DNA from: an uncultured Eubacteriales bacterium
GTDB lineage: Bacteria > Bacillota > Clostridia > Christensenellales > Aristaeellaceae
Length of the DNA: 36,641 nucleotides
Assembly (NCBI GenBank): GCA_902781945.1
Contig: CACZLE010000015.1
Span: forward strand, 1 to 36,641
Direction of reading: 5' to 3'
Part shown: positions 15,839 to 25,123 of the stretch, in pieces
How positions within the stretch are numbered: position 1 is the first letter of the stretch
Layout: the number at the start of each line of letters is the position of its first letter
Translations under genes and position numbers: made by a program
The notes under the pieces: generated by a model
The model's input: only the letters and a program-made list of their open reading frames with translations
Told to the model about the DNA's origin: nothing
Databases searched by the model: none

Positions 15839-18175
15839 ATGCAGCACACCATGATTTCCGGCATGCAGCGCAGCCGGAGCGCCAGGCGGCGGAGCAAGCG
15901 GTTCCGCGCGCGATTTCTCCTGCGGGAAAACGGACCCGGCATCGCCCGGCATACGGCAGAAACCCTGCTGTTTTTCTTTTTGTGTCTCAGCGAATGCTTT
16001 CAGCTGCCCTCGCCCTTTGCCGCCTGCGCCCTGGCGGCCTGTTTGCTGTGCGAAAAGAACCTGCTGTTCCCTGTTGTCGGAATCGTGCTCAGTCTGGGCT
16101 TAAGGCTACTGTGGGGCGTCGATCCCGACCTGTGGCAATACATCGGCTTGGGGCTGCTGCTGTTGCTGCGGCTGAAGCCCCCGCGCACTGCGGCGGCAGC
16201 CAGCGCCTACGCGGCCTGCGCCCTGTCCCTGCGGCTCTTTTCCCTGATCCTGTTTCCCGATACCCAGGAGGCCATGATCCTGTGCACGGTCTCGCTGCTG
16301 GTGGGGGTGCTGTGCACCCCGGCAGTATGCCAGGCCCTGCAAATGACGGAAGAGCATAAAAGCCGCCTGCGCATGGACGATCTGCTGTGCGCCGCGGTGC
16401 TGGCCATGGTGATAATCAGCGGAGCGGGCCGGGTGGCCGTTTCCATCGTCAACCTGGGCTTCCTGTTTTCAGGCCTGGCGATCTTGCTTTCCGCCGCGGT
16501 GGGCGGCTGTATGGCGGCGGTCTGCACGGGACTTTTGTGCGGCGTCGCGCTGGCGGTCTGCGGGCACTCGGACGGATATGTGGTCTGCTTCGCCTTTTCG
16601 GGCATCGTGTGCGGCCTTTTTTACGGGCGCAAACGCGGAACCTTGGGCGTGATCTATTTGCTGTGCAGCCTGTTTGCTTCCTACGCCATCCGTTTCCGTC
16701 TGGACGTGGGCTTCGCGGCGGCGGCGCTGCTGTCCACAATAGGATTTTGGCTCGTGCCCAACCGCTGGATCACAAAAATCTACACGCTTGTGCGCACCCT
16801 GTCCCCGGACGCGGGAGACAACGAAGCCGCCTATGCCCAGCAGACCCGGGCGCAATGGGTGGGCAGCCTGGCGGCGCTCTCGCGGCAGCTGCCGGAGGTG
16901 CGCCTGCCCCAGCCCGACCCGGCGGAACGGCTGGAGGACGTGGTGGCCCGTCTGTGCCAGGGCTGTCCCAACATGCCGGAATGCTGGCAGCAAAACGCCC
17001 GGGATACCCGGGAGTCCCTGCAGAAATACTTTGTGGAGGGGGACCGGGCGGCGCGGATGACGGATTGCCTGCGCCGGGAGGAATGGCCTGCCCTGGCTTT
17101 GGATCAGCAGCGCAGCCGCCAGCAGGCGCAATTGCGCTGCGCCTACGCCCAGCGGGAACGGGAGGCCACCCGGACCCATCTGACAGCCATTGCCCAGGCC
17201 ATGACCCAAATTGGCCGGGAAGGGAGCCTGTGCGATCAGGACGACGAGCTGCTGCGGGGCGAAGCGGAATACGTGATGCGGCGCATGCGCATCGCGGGCC
17301 GCGTGGTGTACGCCCTGCGGGTTTCCCGCCACGTGCGGGTGGCCCTGCGCTATGAGCCCGCGCTGACCCGGGAAACCGCCCTGGAGCGCTATTGCGACGC
17401 CCTGTCCCAAGCCCTGGAAACGCCCCTGCATATCGCCCAGCGCAGCAAGGACATGGTGCTATTGGAGGAAACGGCGCCCATGACGGTGGAATGCTATCAT
17501 CTGTCCGCCTCCGCCGGTGACGGCAGCGGCGAAAACGGCGACAGCGTGCTGGTGCGCACGGGCCTGGGCGGCGTTGAGATCGCCATGCTCAGCGACGGCA
17601 TGGGCCACGGCAACCAGGCGCACATGGAAAGCAAGCAAACGCTGGAGCTGCTGTCCTTGTGCTTGGACGCCGGTTACAGCGTCAGCGCCGCCCTGGACGC
17701 CATCAACTGCATCATGCTGAGCAGCACCGACGGTGAGCAATACGCCACGGTGGATCTATGCGTGGCGGACCTATGGCAAAACACCGCCACGCTGAACAAG
17801 CTGGGAGCCTGCGCGTCTCTTTTGATCAGCGGGACCACCCTGCGGGTGCTGGACAGCAGCGCCCTGCCCCTGGGCATCCTGCCGGAAGTGCAGGCCTCCA
17901 GCCACACCTTTGCCTTTGGGGACGGGGACGTGCTGGTGCAGTTTACCGACGGGCTGGCGGACGCCTGCGGCGGCATGCAGGCTTTGGAGCGGCAGGTGGA
18001 GCTGCTCTCCCGGGACAGGCTGCATCGCTCCCCGGAGGCCATTTGCTCGGCGCTGATGTCCGCTGCCATGCGGCGCAGCGGCGGCGTGCCCGAGGACGAC
18101 ATGACCATCCTGTGCACGCTGTTCAAAAAAAGGCAAAACAAAAGGCGGGAGAAGGTTCCCCCGCCCGCGTGCTGA
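15839..18175 (+). CDS. spoIIE: Stage II sporulation protein E (SpoIIE)
   Basis: Membrane phosphatase that dephosphorylates the anti-anti-sigma factor SpoIIAA and so activates sigma-F in the forespore. The 778-residue protein has a basic N terminus, a block of about ten hydrophobic helices (about 35-320), a central regulatory region with cysteine pairs (CQGCPNMPEC near 376-385) and a PP2C phosphatase domain (about 555-765) with D586 in SDGMGHG, D704 in TDGLADACGG and the final PEDDMTIL. GGAG lies ten bases before the ATG at 15839; a GTG three codons earlier is too close to that site. It stands alone between two terminators. Its presence argues that the organism sporulates. Confidence 0.95.
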   Translation: MQHTMISGMQRSRSARRRSKRFRARFLLRENGPGIARHTAETLLFFFLCLSECFQLPSPFAACALAACLLCEKNLLFPVVGIVLSLGLRLLWGVDPDLWQYIGLGLLLLLRLKPPRTAAAASAYAACALSLRLFSLILFPDTQEAMILCTVSLLVGVLCTPAVCQALQMTEEHKSRLRMDDLLCAAVLAMVIISGAGRVAVSIVNLGFLFSGLAILLSAAVGGCMAAVCTGLLCGVALAVCGHSDGYVVCFAFSGIVCGLFYGRKRGTLGVIYLLCSLFASYAIRFRLDVGFAAAALLSTIGFWLVPNRWITKIYTLVRTLSPDAGDNEAAYAQQTRAQWVGSLAALSRQLPEVRLPQPDPAERLEDVVARLCQGCPNMPECWQQNARDTRESLQKYFVEGDRAARMTDCLRREEWPALALDQQRSRQQAQLRCAYAQREREATRTHLTAIAQAMTQIGREGSLCDQDDELLRGEAEYVMRRMRIAGRVVYALRVSRHVRVALRYEPALTRETALERYCDALSQALETPLHIAQRSKDMVLLEETAPMTVECYHLSASAGDGSGENGDSVLVRTGLGGVEIAMLSDGMGHGNQAHMESKQTLELLSLCLDAGYSVSAALDAINCIMLSSTDGEQYATVDLCVADLWQNTATLNKLGACASLLISGTTLRVLDSSALPLGILPEVQASSHTFAFGDGDVLVQFTDGLADACGGMQALERQVELLSRDRLHRSPEAICSALMSAAMRRSGGVPEDDMTILCTLFKKRQNKRREKVPPPAC
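18125..18165 (-). terminator. tlyA terminator inside the spoIIE 3' end
   Basis: On the minus strand GGCGGG (18160-18165) pairs with CCCGCC (18144-18149), followed by TTTTGTTTTGCC and seven T. The whole element lies within the last 17 codons of the convergent spoIIE gene. Confidence 0.75.
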
Positions 18176-18177
18176 AA

Positions 18178-18975
18178 TCAGTCCAAGACCCGATGGGCCT
18201 CGTCCACCAGGGCGATAATGGCCGCGTCGTCCGGCATTTCGCCCTCCCCGGGACGGATATCCGCCAAAAACTCAATATTGCCCTTGGGGCCCTTGATGGG
18301 CGAATAGGTGAAACCCGCCACGTGCCAGCCGATCTCCCGGGCATAATCCCGCACCGCCATGAGCACATTGCGGTGCACTTTTTCATCCCGCACCACGCCG
18401 TTTTTGCCCACCTGGCCCCGGCCCGCCTCAAACTGGGGCTTGACCAGGGTGAGGAAGCGGCCCTTGTCCCCCATGATCCCGGCGGCCACGGGCAGGATGA
18501 GCCGGATGGAGATGAAGGACACGTCCATCACGGTGAGCGTGGGACCCAGCGGTACCATGTCCGGGGTCAAATGGCGGGCGTTGGTGCGCTCCATCACGGT
18601 GACCCGCTCGTCCTGGCGCAGCTTCCAGTCCAATTGGCCGTAGCCCACGTCGATGGCATAGACGTGGCTGGCTCCATGGCGCAGCAGCACGTCGGTGAAG
18701 CCCCCGGCGGCGGCTCCGATGTCCATGGCCACCACGCCGGTGACGTCTGCTCCAAAAACCTCGATGGCCCGCTCGATCTTATGCCCGCCCCGGCTGGCCA
18801 GGGCGTCCACCTCGCCGCGGATATTGAGGTTGTCCTCATCCTCCACCTGTTCGGAGGCCTTGAGCACCTTTTTTTCGGCAATATAGACCTGTCCGGCCAT
18901 GATCAGCGCCTGGGCGCGCTCCCGGCTGGGGGCCAGGCCGCGCTGCACCAGCGCCATATCCACACGCGTTTTCAC
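18178..18975 (-). CDS. tlyA: TlyA-family rRNA 2'-O-methyltransferase/hemolysin-like protein
   Basis: S4-domain methyltransferase expected to methylate ribose positions in 16S and 23S rRNA. The S4 RNA-binding domain is at about 1-65 (RVDMALVQRGLAPSRERA), followed by SRGGHKIERA and a Rossmann fold with motif I DIGAAAGGFTDVLL, then DVSFISIRLILP and VKPQFEAGR. I use the GTG at 18975: GGAGG lies eight bases upstream and the protein then starts KTRVDMAL as in the family (265 residues). Longer frames would run back into dxs. The GTG overlaps the dxs TGA stop (GTGA), so translation is coupled. Its terminator lies inside spoIIE. Confidence 0.93.
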   Translation of the reverse strand: MKTRVDMALVQRGLAPSRERAQALIMAGQVYIAEKKVLKASEQVEDEDNLNIRGEVDALASRGGHKIERAIEVFGADVTGVVAMDIGAAAGGFTDVLLRHGASHVYAIDVGYGQLDWKLRQDERVTVMERTNARHLTPDMVPLGPTLTVMDVSFISIRLILPVAAGIMGDKGRFLTLVKPQFEAGRGQVGKNGVVRDEKVHRNVLMAVRDYAREIGWHVAGFTYSPIKGPKGNIEFLADIRPGEGEMPDDAAIIALVDEAHRVLD

Positions 18976-20822
18976 GATTTTTTCCTCCATGTCAGGACCC
19001 GCTGGGCGATGGACCCTGCGTCCAATCCATGGGCCCGCAGCTGGCTGGCCCGATCCCCCTGGGTCATACATGTTCCCGTCAGGCCCAGGGTCAGGACCGG
19101 GCCGGGAATATCCTTCTGCTGACAATACAGCTGGATCAAGCTGCCCAGGCCGCCCCGCAGCGCGCCTTCCTCCACCGTCACCAGGGGCGCGTGAATGGAG
19201 GAAAGGGTTTCCTCATCCAGAGGCACCACGCAGGAGGCGTCGTACACGGCGCAGCGAAGGCCCTGGTTTTCCAGCAGTTCCGCAGCCTTCAAGGCTTCAG
19301 ACACGATGGCCCCGGCAGCAAGCATCGCCAGATCCTCGCCCTGGCGCAGGCATTGCCAGACGGGGCGGTAGACCGAGGGTTTTGGATGATCCGGCAAGCC
19401 GCTGAAATCGGCCTTATGATAGCGAATGGCCACCGGCCCATCCTGGGTCAGGGCATAGCGCATCATGGCCCGCAGCTCCGCCCGGGAGAAGGCGCACAGC
19501 ACCTGGATGCCGGGAAGCTGGCTGAGATAGGACACGCCATAGATGCCGTGATGGGTGGGGCCGTCCTCGCTGAGGCCCGCCCGATCCATCAGGAAGCACA
19601 CGGGCAAATGCTGGAGACAGACATCGTGGAGCACCTGGTCAAAGCCGCGCTGCAAAAAGGTATCGTAAATGGCCACAAAGGGGCGCATGCCGCCCGCGGC
19701 CAGGCCCGCCGCCATGGTGACGGCATGCTCCTCGGCAATGCCCACATCATAGAGGCGTCCCGGCATCTCGTAGGCAAAATTGAGCAGGCCCGTGCCCGCC
19801 GTCATGGCCGCCGTAACGGCCACCACCCGCGGGTCCTCCTGGGCCAAGGCCAGCAGCTCGTCCCCTGCGGCGGCGCTCATGCTGGCGGCGCTTTCGCTGA
19901 GGGGCCTTCCCGTATCCACATCAAAGGGCGGCGTGCCATGGAGCCGGGAAGGATGATCCTCCGCCTGGGTGTAGCCGCTGCCCTTCTGGGTGACCACGTG
20001 GATCAGCACGGGCTCGTCCAGCTGCTTGGCCCGGGCGAAAAGCCGCTCCAGCCCTTGGATATCGCTGCCATCCACCGGTCCCAGATAATGGAAGCCCAGG
20101 GAATCGAACAGGCGATCCTGCACAAAGATATTGCGGATGGAATTTTTGAACCGGTGGAACACGCGATAAAGAGTGTCGCCGATCAAAGGGATGCGCTTCA
20201 AAGCGCCGCTGATGGCCCGTTTGGCGTCAAACCAGCCCTTGCCCGCGCGCATGCGGGTGAGATAACCGGATACCGCGCCCACGTTGCGGGAAATGCTCAT
20301 GCCGTTGTCATTGAGCACCACGATGAGCCGCAGCTTGTTGCTGCCCGCGTCGTTGAGGGCCTCGTAGCACATGCCGCCGGTCAGCGCGCCGTCTCCCACC
20401 ACGGCCACCACATGGTGATGCTGGCCCTGGGCGTCCCGGGCGCGGCACAGACCCACGGCGGCGGAGATGGCGGTGGAGGCATGGCCGGTATTGAAGGCGT
20501 CGTAAGGGCTTTCCTCCCGTTTGGGGAAGCCGGTCAGCCCGTTATATTGCCGCAGGGAATCAAACTGATCCCCGCGCCCGGTGAGCAGCTTGTGGGCATA
20601 GCATTGATGGCCCACGTCGAAGATCAGCTGATCCCGGGAAAAATCAAAGGAACGATGCAGGGCGATGGTCAATTCCACCACGCCCAGGTTGGAGGACAGA
20701 TGGCCGCCGTTGCGGGAAACCGTCTGTAAGATACGCTGGCGCAATTCGGCGGCCAGCTCCTCCAGCTCCCTGGGATTCATGCCCTCCAGATCCTTTGGAG
20801 ATCGGATCGCGTCTAAAAGCAT
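18972..20822 (-). CDS. dxs: 1-deoxy-D-xylulose-5-phosphate synthase
   Basis: First and usually rate-limiting enzyme of the MEP isoprenoid pathway; condenses pyruvate and glyceraldehyde 3-phosphate with thiamine diphosphate. Signatures are FDVGHQCYAHKLLTGR, the thiamine motif GDGALTGGM...VVLNDNGMSIS, GPVDGSDIQGL, the catalytic GIAEEHAVTMAAGLA and a C-terminal transketolase domain. From the ATG at 20822 the length is 616. That start is supported by AAGGAG six bases upstream; the ATG seven codons earlier would put the site inside the gene. It shares its transcript with tlyA and diverges from the large zinc-ribbon protein. Confidence 0.96.
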   Translation of the reverse strand: MLLDAIRSPKDLEGMNPRELEELAAELRQRILQTVSRNGGHLSSNLGVVELTIALHRSFDFSRDQLIFDVGHQCYAHKLLTGRGDQFDSLRQYNGLTGFPKREESPYDAFNTGHASTAISAAVGLCRARDAQGQHHHVVAVVGDGALTGGMCYEALNDAGSNKLRLIVVLNDNGMSISRNVGAVSGYLTRMRAGKGWFDAKRAISGALKRIPLIGDTLYRVFHRFKNSIRNIFVQDRLFDSLGFHYLGPVDGSDIQGLERLFARAKQLDEPVLIHVVTQKGSGYTQAEDHPSRLHGTPPFDVDTGRPLSESAASMSAAAGDELLALAQEDPRVVAVTAAMTAGTGLLNFAYEMPGRLYDVGIAEEHAVTMAAGLAAGGMRPFVAIYDTFLQRGFDQVLHDVCLQHLPVCFLMDRAGLSEDGPTHHGIYGVSYLSQLPGIQVLCAFSRAELRAMMRYALTQDGPVAIRYHKADFSGLPDHPKPSVYRPVWQCLRQGEDLAMLAAGAIVSEALKAAELLENQGLRCAVYDASCVVPLDEETLSSIHAPLVTVEEGALRGGLGSLIQLYCQQKDIPGPVLTLGLTGTCMTQGDRASQLRAHGLDAGSIAQRVLTWRKKS

Positions 20823-20852
20823 AGCGTGCTCCTTCATAAGCATTGGCTTTAT

Positions 20853-20880
20853 ATTATATCACAACCGCAAAAGAATGTAA
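20853..20880 (-). promoter_or_regulatory. Sigma-A promoter of dxs-tlyA
   Basis: On the minus strand TTACAT (20875-20880), 16-base spacer, TATAAT (20853-20858), with TG one base before the -10 (extended -10). Confidence 0.7.
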
Positions 20881-20980
20881 ATCCCGCGGTACAGGCAGGA
20901 ATTCGGCGCTGGGCGCAGAAGTATTTAAGGAAGGTCTTTTGGCCTTCGCGTCAATGCTGAATGCAAGGAGGCACACACGC

Positions 20981-22762
20981 ATGAGATGTCCGCAGTGCGG
21001 ACGCTGGAACCGCGCCACATTGCCCCGGTGCTTTTTCTGCGGCGCGGACCTGCCGGAAAATGACAATAACCTTTCTCCGGCAGATCAGCCCCAGCCCACC
21101 GCGACGGTCATATACGCCGTGTCCGAGGACGGCAGGGAAACCGATCCCCGGCCCGACGAAAAAGATACCCTGGCCAAGGAGATGCAAAGTTTCCATGTGC
21201 GCCGCAAACGCGGTGAAAAGGAGCAGCAGCGCATCCGGCAGGAAGGCCTGCAGGGCGGCTTTGCCAACACCACCACCCGCAGCGTGCGCATTGAAACCGA
21301 GCCCACCCGCCGGTATAACGCGCCCCGGGAAACGGAAGAAAACCCAGTCGAAACGGGCAGCAACGTCCGCCCGGACGCCATTCCCGCCCCGCATTTTTCC
21401 CGCACGGTCCCATCCTATGACGACGTGGAGGAACCGCCGGAATACCAGCCCCTGTGGAGCGACGACTATCGCCCCCGTCCCCGGGCCCGGGGCATGAGCA
21501 AGCGCACCATGAAGCATGTGAACGTCTTTGGCTTGCGGCGGTTTTTCCCCCAGCTGGCCCTGGTGCTGATCATCGGCGCGGTGCTCTATTGCGGCTATCG
21601 GTTCGTATTGACCCCCATTTTGAACCGGGAGCCGGAGGAGCCGGAAGAACAGGTGGAGATCATCTCCAGCATCCTGGGCGACATGGCCGCCCACACGGTG
21701 CGCATCCCCGCGGAAGAAGGAGCGCAGATCTACATCAAGGAGCTGCGCAAATCCTACATTGTCACCGGCGGCTACGCCGAATTGACCGTGGCGGACTATA
21801 CCTGGTATGAACTGGAAAACGAAATCGAGGACGAGACCATGGAGGTCACCCTGACCCCCTATATCAAAACCAGCGCCGGGGAGCAGAAACTGATGGACGT
21901 GATCACCTACACCATCGAAATCCCGCTGTCTCCCCTGATTCTGGTAAGCCCGGACACGGATTATCTGGAGGTATCCACCTCGCCCTACAACATCCAGTTC
22001 CAGGTGGCGCAGAACAGCACCGTCTTTATCAACGGGGAGGACTATTCCAGCTATGTCAACACCCGGGACGGCTACATCAGCTATAACGCCCTGGTCTCCC
22101 CCATCGGTGAAAACAAAATCGAAATCGTGGTCAACTGCCAATATTACCGGCAGAACAAAAAGACCATCACCCTCTATCGCGCGCCCCAGGATATCCCGCT
22201 GGAGCTGAGCCCCACCCTGGGCAATACCAGCGCCAACGAGCTGATGACCATCAGCGGCACCACCATGCCGGGGGCCAATCTGACCATCACCACACCCTAC
22301 GAGGATCTGAACACCACAGACCTGACCAGCTACGGCAATTTCAGCTTCAAGGCCAGGTTCACCAAGATCGGCAACAACACCATCACCATCATCGCCGAAA
22401 AGGACGGCCTGAGCACCACCCTGAACAAGACCGTGTACTATGTGCCCTACGCCAGCACCTACACCCCTAAAGCCTGGCCCATGGACGCCACCAACTACAT
22501 TGAATTTCTGAACAACGCCAACGTGCGCGTGGCCCGCACGCAGATCTACGTCTGCAAGGGCGTGATCACGGAGATCCTGTCCTCCAAGCCCCAATTGGCC
22601 CTGATGGATACCGGCCCCGAGGGCAACGAACGCCTGGTGCTGCTGGAGAATATGAGCGGCGAGACCTGGGTGGTGGGCGAGCGCTACCGCGTGTATGCCG
22701 ACGCCTACGGCATCTACGACGGCAAGCCGCGCCTGGTGGCCCGCTACACTTACGATCCGTAA
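20981..22762 (+). CDS. Zinc-ribbon, single-pass membrane protein with beta-rich outer region
   Basis: Function unknown. From the ATG at 20981 (AAGGAGG nine bases upstream) it has 593 residues. A zinc ribbon opens the protein (C3-x2-C6 and C17-x2-C20), followed by a long charged, probably disordered cytoplasmic region, one membrane helix (about 187-212) and an outer part of about 370 residues. The outer part is rich in T, N, Y and alternating hydrophobic residues; ELMTISGTTMPGANLTIT and the following GNFSFKARF look like a bacterial Ig-like domain. No sortase, lipobox or enzymatic motif is seen. Earlier in-frame starts lack a ribosome site. A strong terminator follows. It may link a cytoplasmic event to the cell surface, but this is inference. 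Confidence 0.8.
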   Translation: MRCPQCGRWNRATLPRCFFCGADLPENDNNLSPADQPQPTATVIYAVSEDGRETDPRPDEKDTLAKEMQSFHVRRKRGEKEQQRIRQEGLQGGFANTTTRSVRIETEPTRRYNAPRETEENPVETGSNVRPDAIPAPHFSRTVPSYDDVEEPPEYQPLWSDDYRPRPRARGMSKRTMKHVNVFGLRRFFPQLALVLIIGAVLYCGYRFVLTPILNREPEEPEEQVEIISSILGDMAAHTVRIPAEEGAQIYIKELRKSYIVTGGYAELTVADYTWYELENEIEDETMEVTLTPYIKTSAGEQKLMDVITYTIEIPLSPLILVSPDTDYLEVSTSPYNIQFQVAQNSTVFINGEDYSSYVNTRDGYISYNALVSPIGENKIEIVVNCQYYRQNKKTITLYRAPQDIPLELSPTLGNTSANELMTISGTTMPGANLTITTPYEDLNTTDLTSYGNFSFKARFTKIGNNTITIIAEKDGLSTTLNKTVYYVPYASTYTPKAWPMDATNYIEFLNNANVRVARTQIYVCKGVITEILSSKPQLALMDTGPEGNERLVLLENMSGETWVVGERYRVYADAYGIYDGKPRLVARYTYDP

Positions 22763-22771
22763 CAAAGAAAA

Positions 22772-22802
22772 GCGCTGATTCGCACAGGATCAGCGCGTTT
22801 TT
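22772..22802. terminator. Bidirectional terminator between convergent genes
   Basis: GCGCTGAT (22772-22779) pairs with ATCAGCGC (22789-22796); plus-strand T-tract GTTTTTG and minus-strand TTTTCTTTG. It can serve both the large zinc-ribbon gene and rlmD. Confidence 0.85.
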
Positions 22803-22815
22803 GAACGGTTTTATA

Positions 22816-24168
22816 TCATTCTTTTGTGAAAAGCAGCACGTTTTCTACCCCTGCCGTTTGGCAGAACATGTCCACCGGCTGGCAGCGGATAGGCTGATAG
22901 CCGCCCGCGCAGAGGAGCTTGGCATCCCGGGCCTGGGTGGCGGGATTGCAGCTGACATAGACCACTCGACGGGGCGCGCAGGTGATAATGGCCTCCAGCA
23001 CGGCAGGCTCCGCGCCCTTGCGGGGAGGGTCCAGCACGACCACGTCCGGGCGCATGCCCTTCTCCACCAGCCGGGGCAAAAGATCCTCCGCGGGGCCGCA
23101 CAGGAAATCCGCGTTGTCCACGCCGTTGCGCCGGGCGTTTTCTTTGGCGTCTCGGATGGCGTCGGGCACGATCTCGATACCCGTCACATGGGCGGCCCTT
23201 CGCGCCAACAGCAGGGAAATGGTGCCCGCGCCGCAATAGAGATCGGCCACCGTTTCTCCGCCGGTGAGGCCCGCAAAGTCCAGGGCAGTTTGGTAGAGCT
23301 TTTCGGTTTGCTGAGGATTGACCTGGAAAAAGGACAGGGGCGACAGCAGGAAGCGATTGCCGCACAGGGTATCCTCCAGCCGTTCCTGGCCCCAAAGCAC
23401 CTGATAGCTGTCCCCCAGGATCACATTTCCGCGCTTCTCATTGGGCGAAACGCACAGGGAGACCAGCTCCGGCACATCCGCCCGCAACCGCTCCAGCAAT
23501 TCCTTTTGCTTTTTCAGCTGCTTTCCGTTAATCACCAGCACCAGCATCAATTGTCCCAGGCGGTTCACCCGGGTCATGATGTGCCGCACCAGGCCGGTGT
23601 GGCTTTCTTCATTGTAAGGCGGAATGCGCTGCTCCACCATCCATTGCCGCACGGCGGCGCAGGCGCGGTCCGCGGCGTCACAGGACAGCATGCAGCCCTG
23701 CACATCCACCACGCGATGACTGCGCTGGGCGTAATAGCCGATGGCGGGCACCCCCGCCTCACCGGCTACGGGCATGGAGATCTTGTTGCGGTAATGCCAG
23801 GGCTCGTCCATGCCGAGAACGGGCAGGACCTCCACGTCGATCCCCCCGATATGCCGCAGGCACCCTGCCACCTGATTCCGCTTGAAATCCAGCTGGGCCG
23901 CATAGGACATGTGCTGGCACACGCAGCCGCCGCATTGGACGTAATAGGGACAGGGAGGCTCACGCCGATCAGGCGACGCCTCCAATATATCCATCGCGCG
24001 GCCAAAGGCGAAGCGCTTGTCCACCTTGACGATCTGCACCCGGACGCGCTCCCCCGGCAAAGCCCGAGGAATAAAAACGGGCATGCCGTCCAACCGGGCG
24101 ATGCCCTCTCCCTGCGCGCCGAAGGAGTCGATGGTCATATCGATTTGCTGATTTTTGTGAAGCTGCAT
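22816..24168 (-). CDS. rlmD: 23S rRNA (uracil-5)-methyltransferase, RumA/TrmA family
   Basis: Makes 5-methyluridine in 23S rRNA with S-adenosylmethionine. A TRAM RNA-binding domain (about 1-60) is followed by the iron-sulfur ligands C73, C79, C82 and probably C159, then the methyltransferase with DLYCGAGTISLLLA, DPPRKGAEP and the nucleophile C407 in YVSCNPATQARD. Length 450 is normal. The ribosome site CAGGAG is formed by the last codons of the preceding metallohydrolase gene, three bases away. In Gram-positive bacteria one such enzyme can modify both U747 and U1939, so the exact target is uncertain. Last gene of the xpaC operon. Confidence 0.92.
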   Translation of the reverse strand: MQLHKNQQIDMTIDSFGAQGEGIARLDGMPVFIPRALPGERVRVQIVKVDKRFAFGRAMDILEASPDRREPPCPYYVQCGGCVCQHMSYAAQLDFKRNQVAGCLRHIGGIDVEVLPVLGMDEPWHYRNKISMPVAGEAGVPAIGYYAQRSHRVVDVQGCMLSCDAADRACAAVRQWMVEQRIPPYNEESHTGLVRHIMTRVNRLGQLMLVLVINGKQLKKQKELLERLRADVPELVSLCVSPNEKRGNVILGDSYQVLWGQERLEDTLCGNRFLLSPLSFFQVNPQQTEKLYQTALDFAGLTGGETVADLYCGAGTISLLLARRAAHVTGIEIVPDAIRDAKENARRNGVDNADFLCGPAEDLLPRLVEKGMRPDVVVLDPPRKGAEPAVLEAIITCAPRRVVYVSCNPATQARDAKLLCAGGYQPIRCQPVDMFCQTAGVENVLLFTKE

Positions 24169-24171
24169 GGG

Positions 24172-25080
24172 TTACTCCTGCTGCTGGGATGATTTGATGC
24201 TGTCCACAGGCAGATCGGACTCGGCAAAGGGATCGCCCTTTTCCAGCGCCCGCAGGGCCCGCTGCACCATGTCCTCATCCTCCGTGCTGCGCTGACGGCG
24301 GCGGAGCATGTCCTCCTGCTCTGCGCTGAGATACACGTGGATATTGATGCTGTTTTTGTCAAAGGTGATCACGGCCCGCTCCCGACAGGTGGTAAGGGCC
24401 AGGCCTTCGGTGTACTTGGTGCGGCAGCGGCGGGCGAAATCGCTGGCGATCTCCGGACGGCCCTGCCAATGCATGGGGATGAACACGTGGGGCTTGCAGG
24501 TCATGATGAAGTGGTTGGCCCCGGCCTCATACATGCCGCCCATGCGGGGATCCACCGGGAACATGCAGATATCGATGGGCTTGCCGATCAGGGGCTTCAC
24601 CGCGGCATAGAACAGGTTTTCCGCCTGGGTGATCTGGCGCAGGGTGCTCTCCTCCCGCCAGTGCCACAGGTTCAGATCCCCCGCGTGGAAGATATGCAGG
24701 CCGTCGATCTCCACATAGAAGGAAACGCCCAGATCAGTGGAGGCATAGGCGGTGACGGTCACGTCGCCATAGGTGCGGCGATCCCCCACATCCATGCGGT
24801 CCCCCTGGGCCTCGGCGGGCATATCCCCCGCGATGATGTAATGAACGAAATTCAAATGCTGAAAATCGTAAATGACCCGATCATAATGATCGGGATGCTC
24901 ATGGGACACAAAAAAGAGAACCTGGCCGTAGCCCTTGAAATCGGCTTCGCTCAGCGCCAGGCCGCCGCTCACCTCGTTTCTTTCTCCGCGCCAGTAGTCA
25001 AAGACCAGCAGCGTGCCGCCGCAGCCCACGGTAAAGCCGGAATGATGAAAATAGGTGATGGTTGCCTGACGCTCGGCCAT
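24172..25080 (-). CDS. MBL-fold metallohydrolase, UlaG-like
   Basis: Metallo-beta-lactamase-fold hydrolase of 302 residues. The metal ligands are visible: H60, H62, D64 and H65 in SHEHPDHYD, H132 and D135 in FHAGDLNLW, and H204 in IPMHWQG. The fold occupies about 5-240; the last 60 residues are charged and probably helical or disordered. This subgroup resembles UlaG-like lactonases and L-ascorbate-6-phosphate hydrolases, but no sugar pathway is nearby, so the substrate is unknown. AAAGGAG lies six bases before the ATG. It is three bases from rlmD and 43 bases after the TPM gene. Confidence 0.88.
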   Translation of the reverse strand: MAERQATITYFHHSGFTVGCGGTLLVFDYWRGERNEVSGGLALSEADFKGYGQVLFFVSHEHPDHYDRVIYDFQHLNFVHYIIAGDMPAEAQGDRMDVGDRRTYGDVTVTAYASTDLGVSFYVEIDGLHIFHAGDLNLWHWREESTLRQITQAENLFYAAVKPLIGKPIDICMFPVDPRMGGMYEAGANHFIMTCKPHVFIPMHWQGRPEIASDFARRCRTKYTEGLALTTCRERAVITFDKNSINIHVYLSAEQEDMLRRRQRSTEDEDMVQRALRALEKGDPFAESDLPVDSIKSSQQQE

Positions 25081-25123
25081 GGTTCTCTCCTTTATGTACC
25101 CTTGTATACAGTATGTGCCCTTC

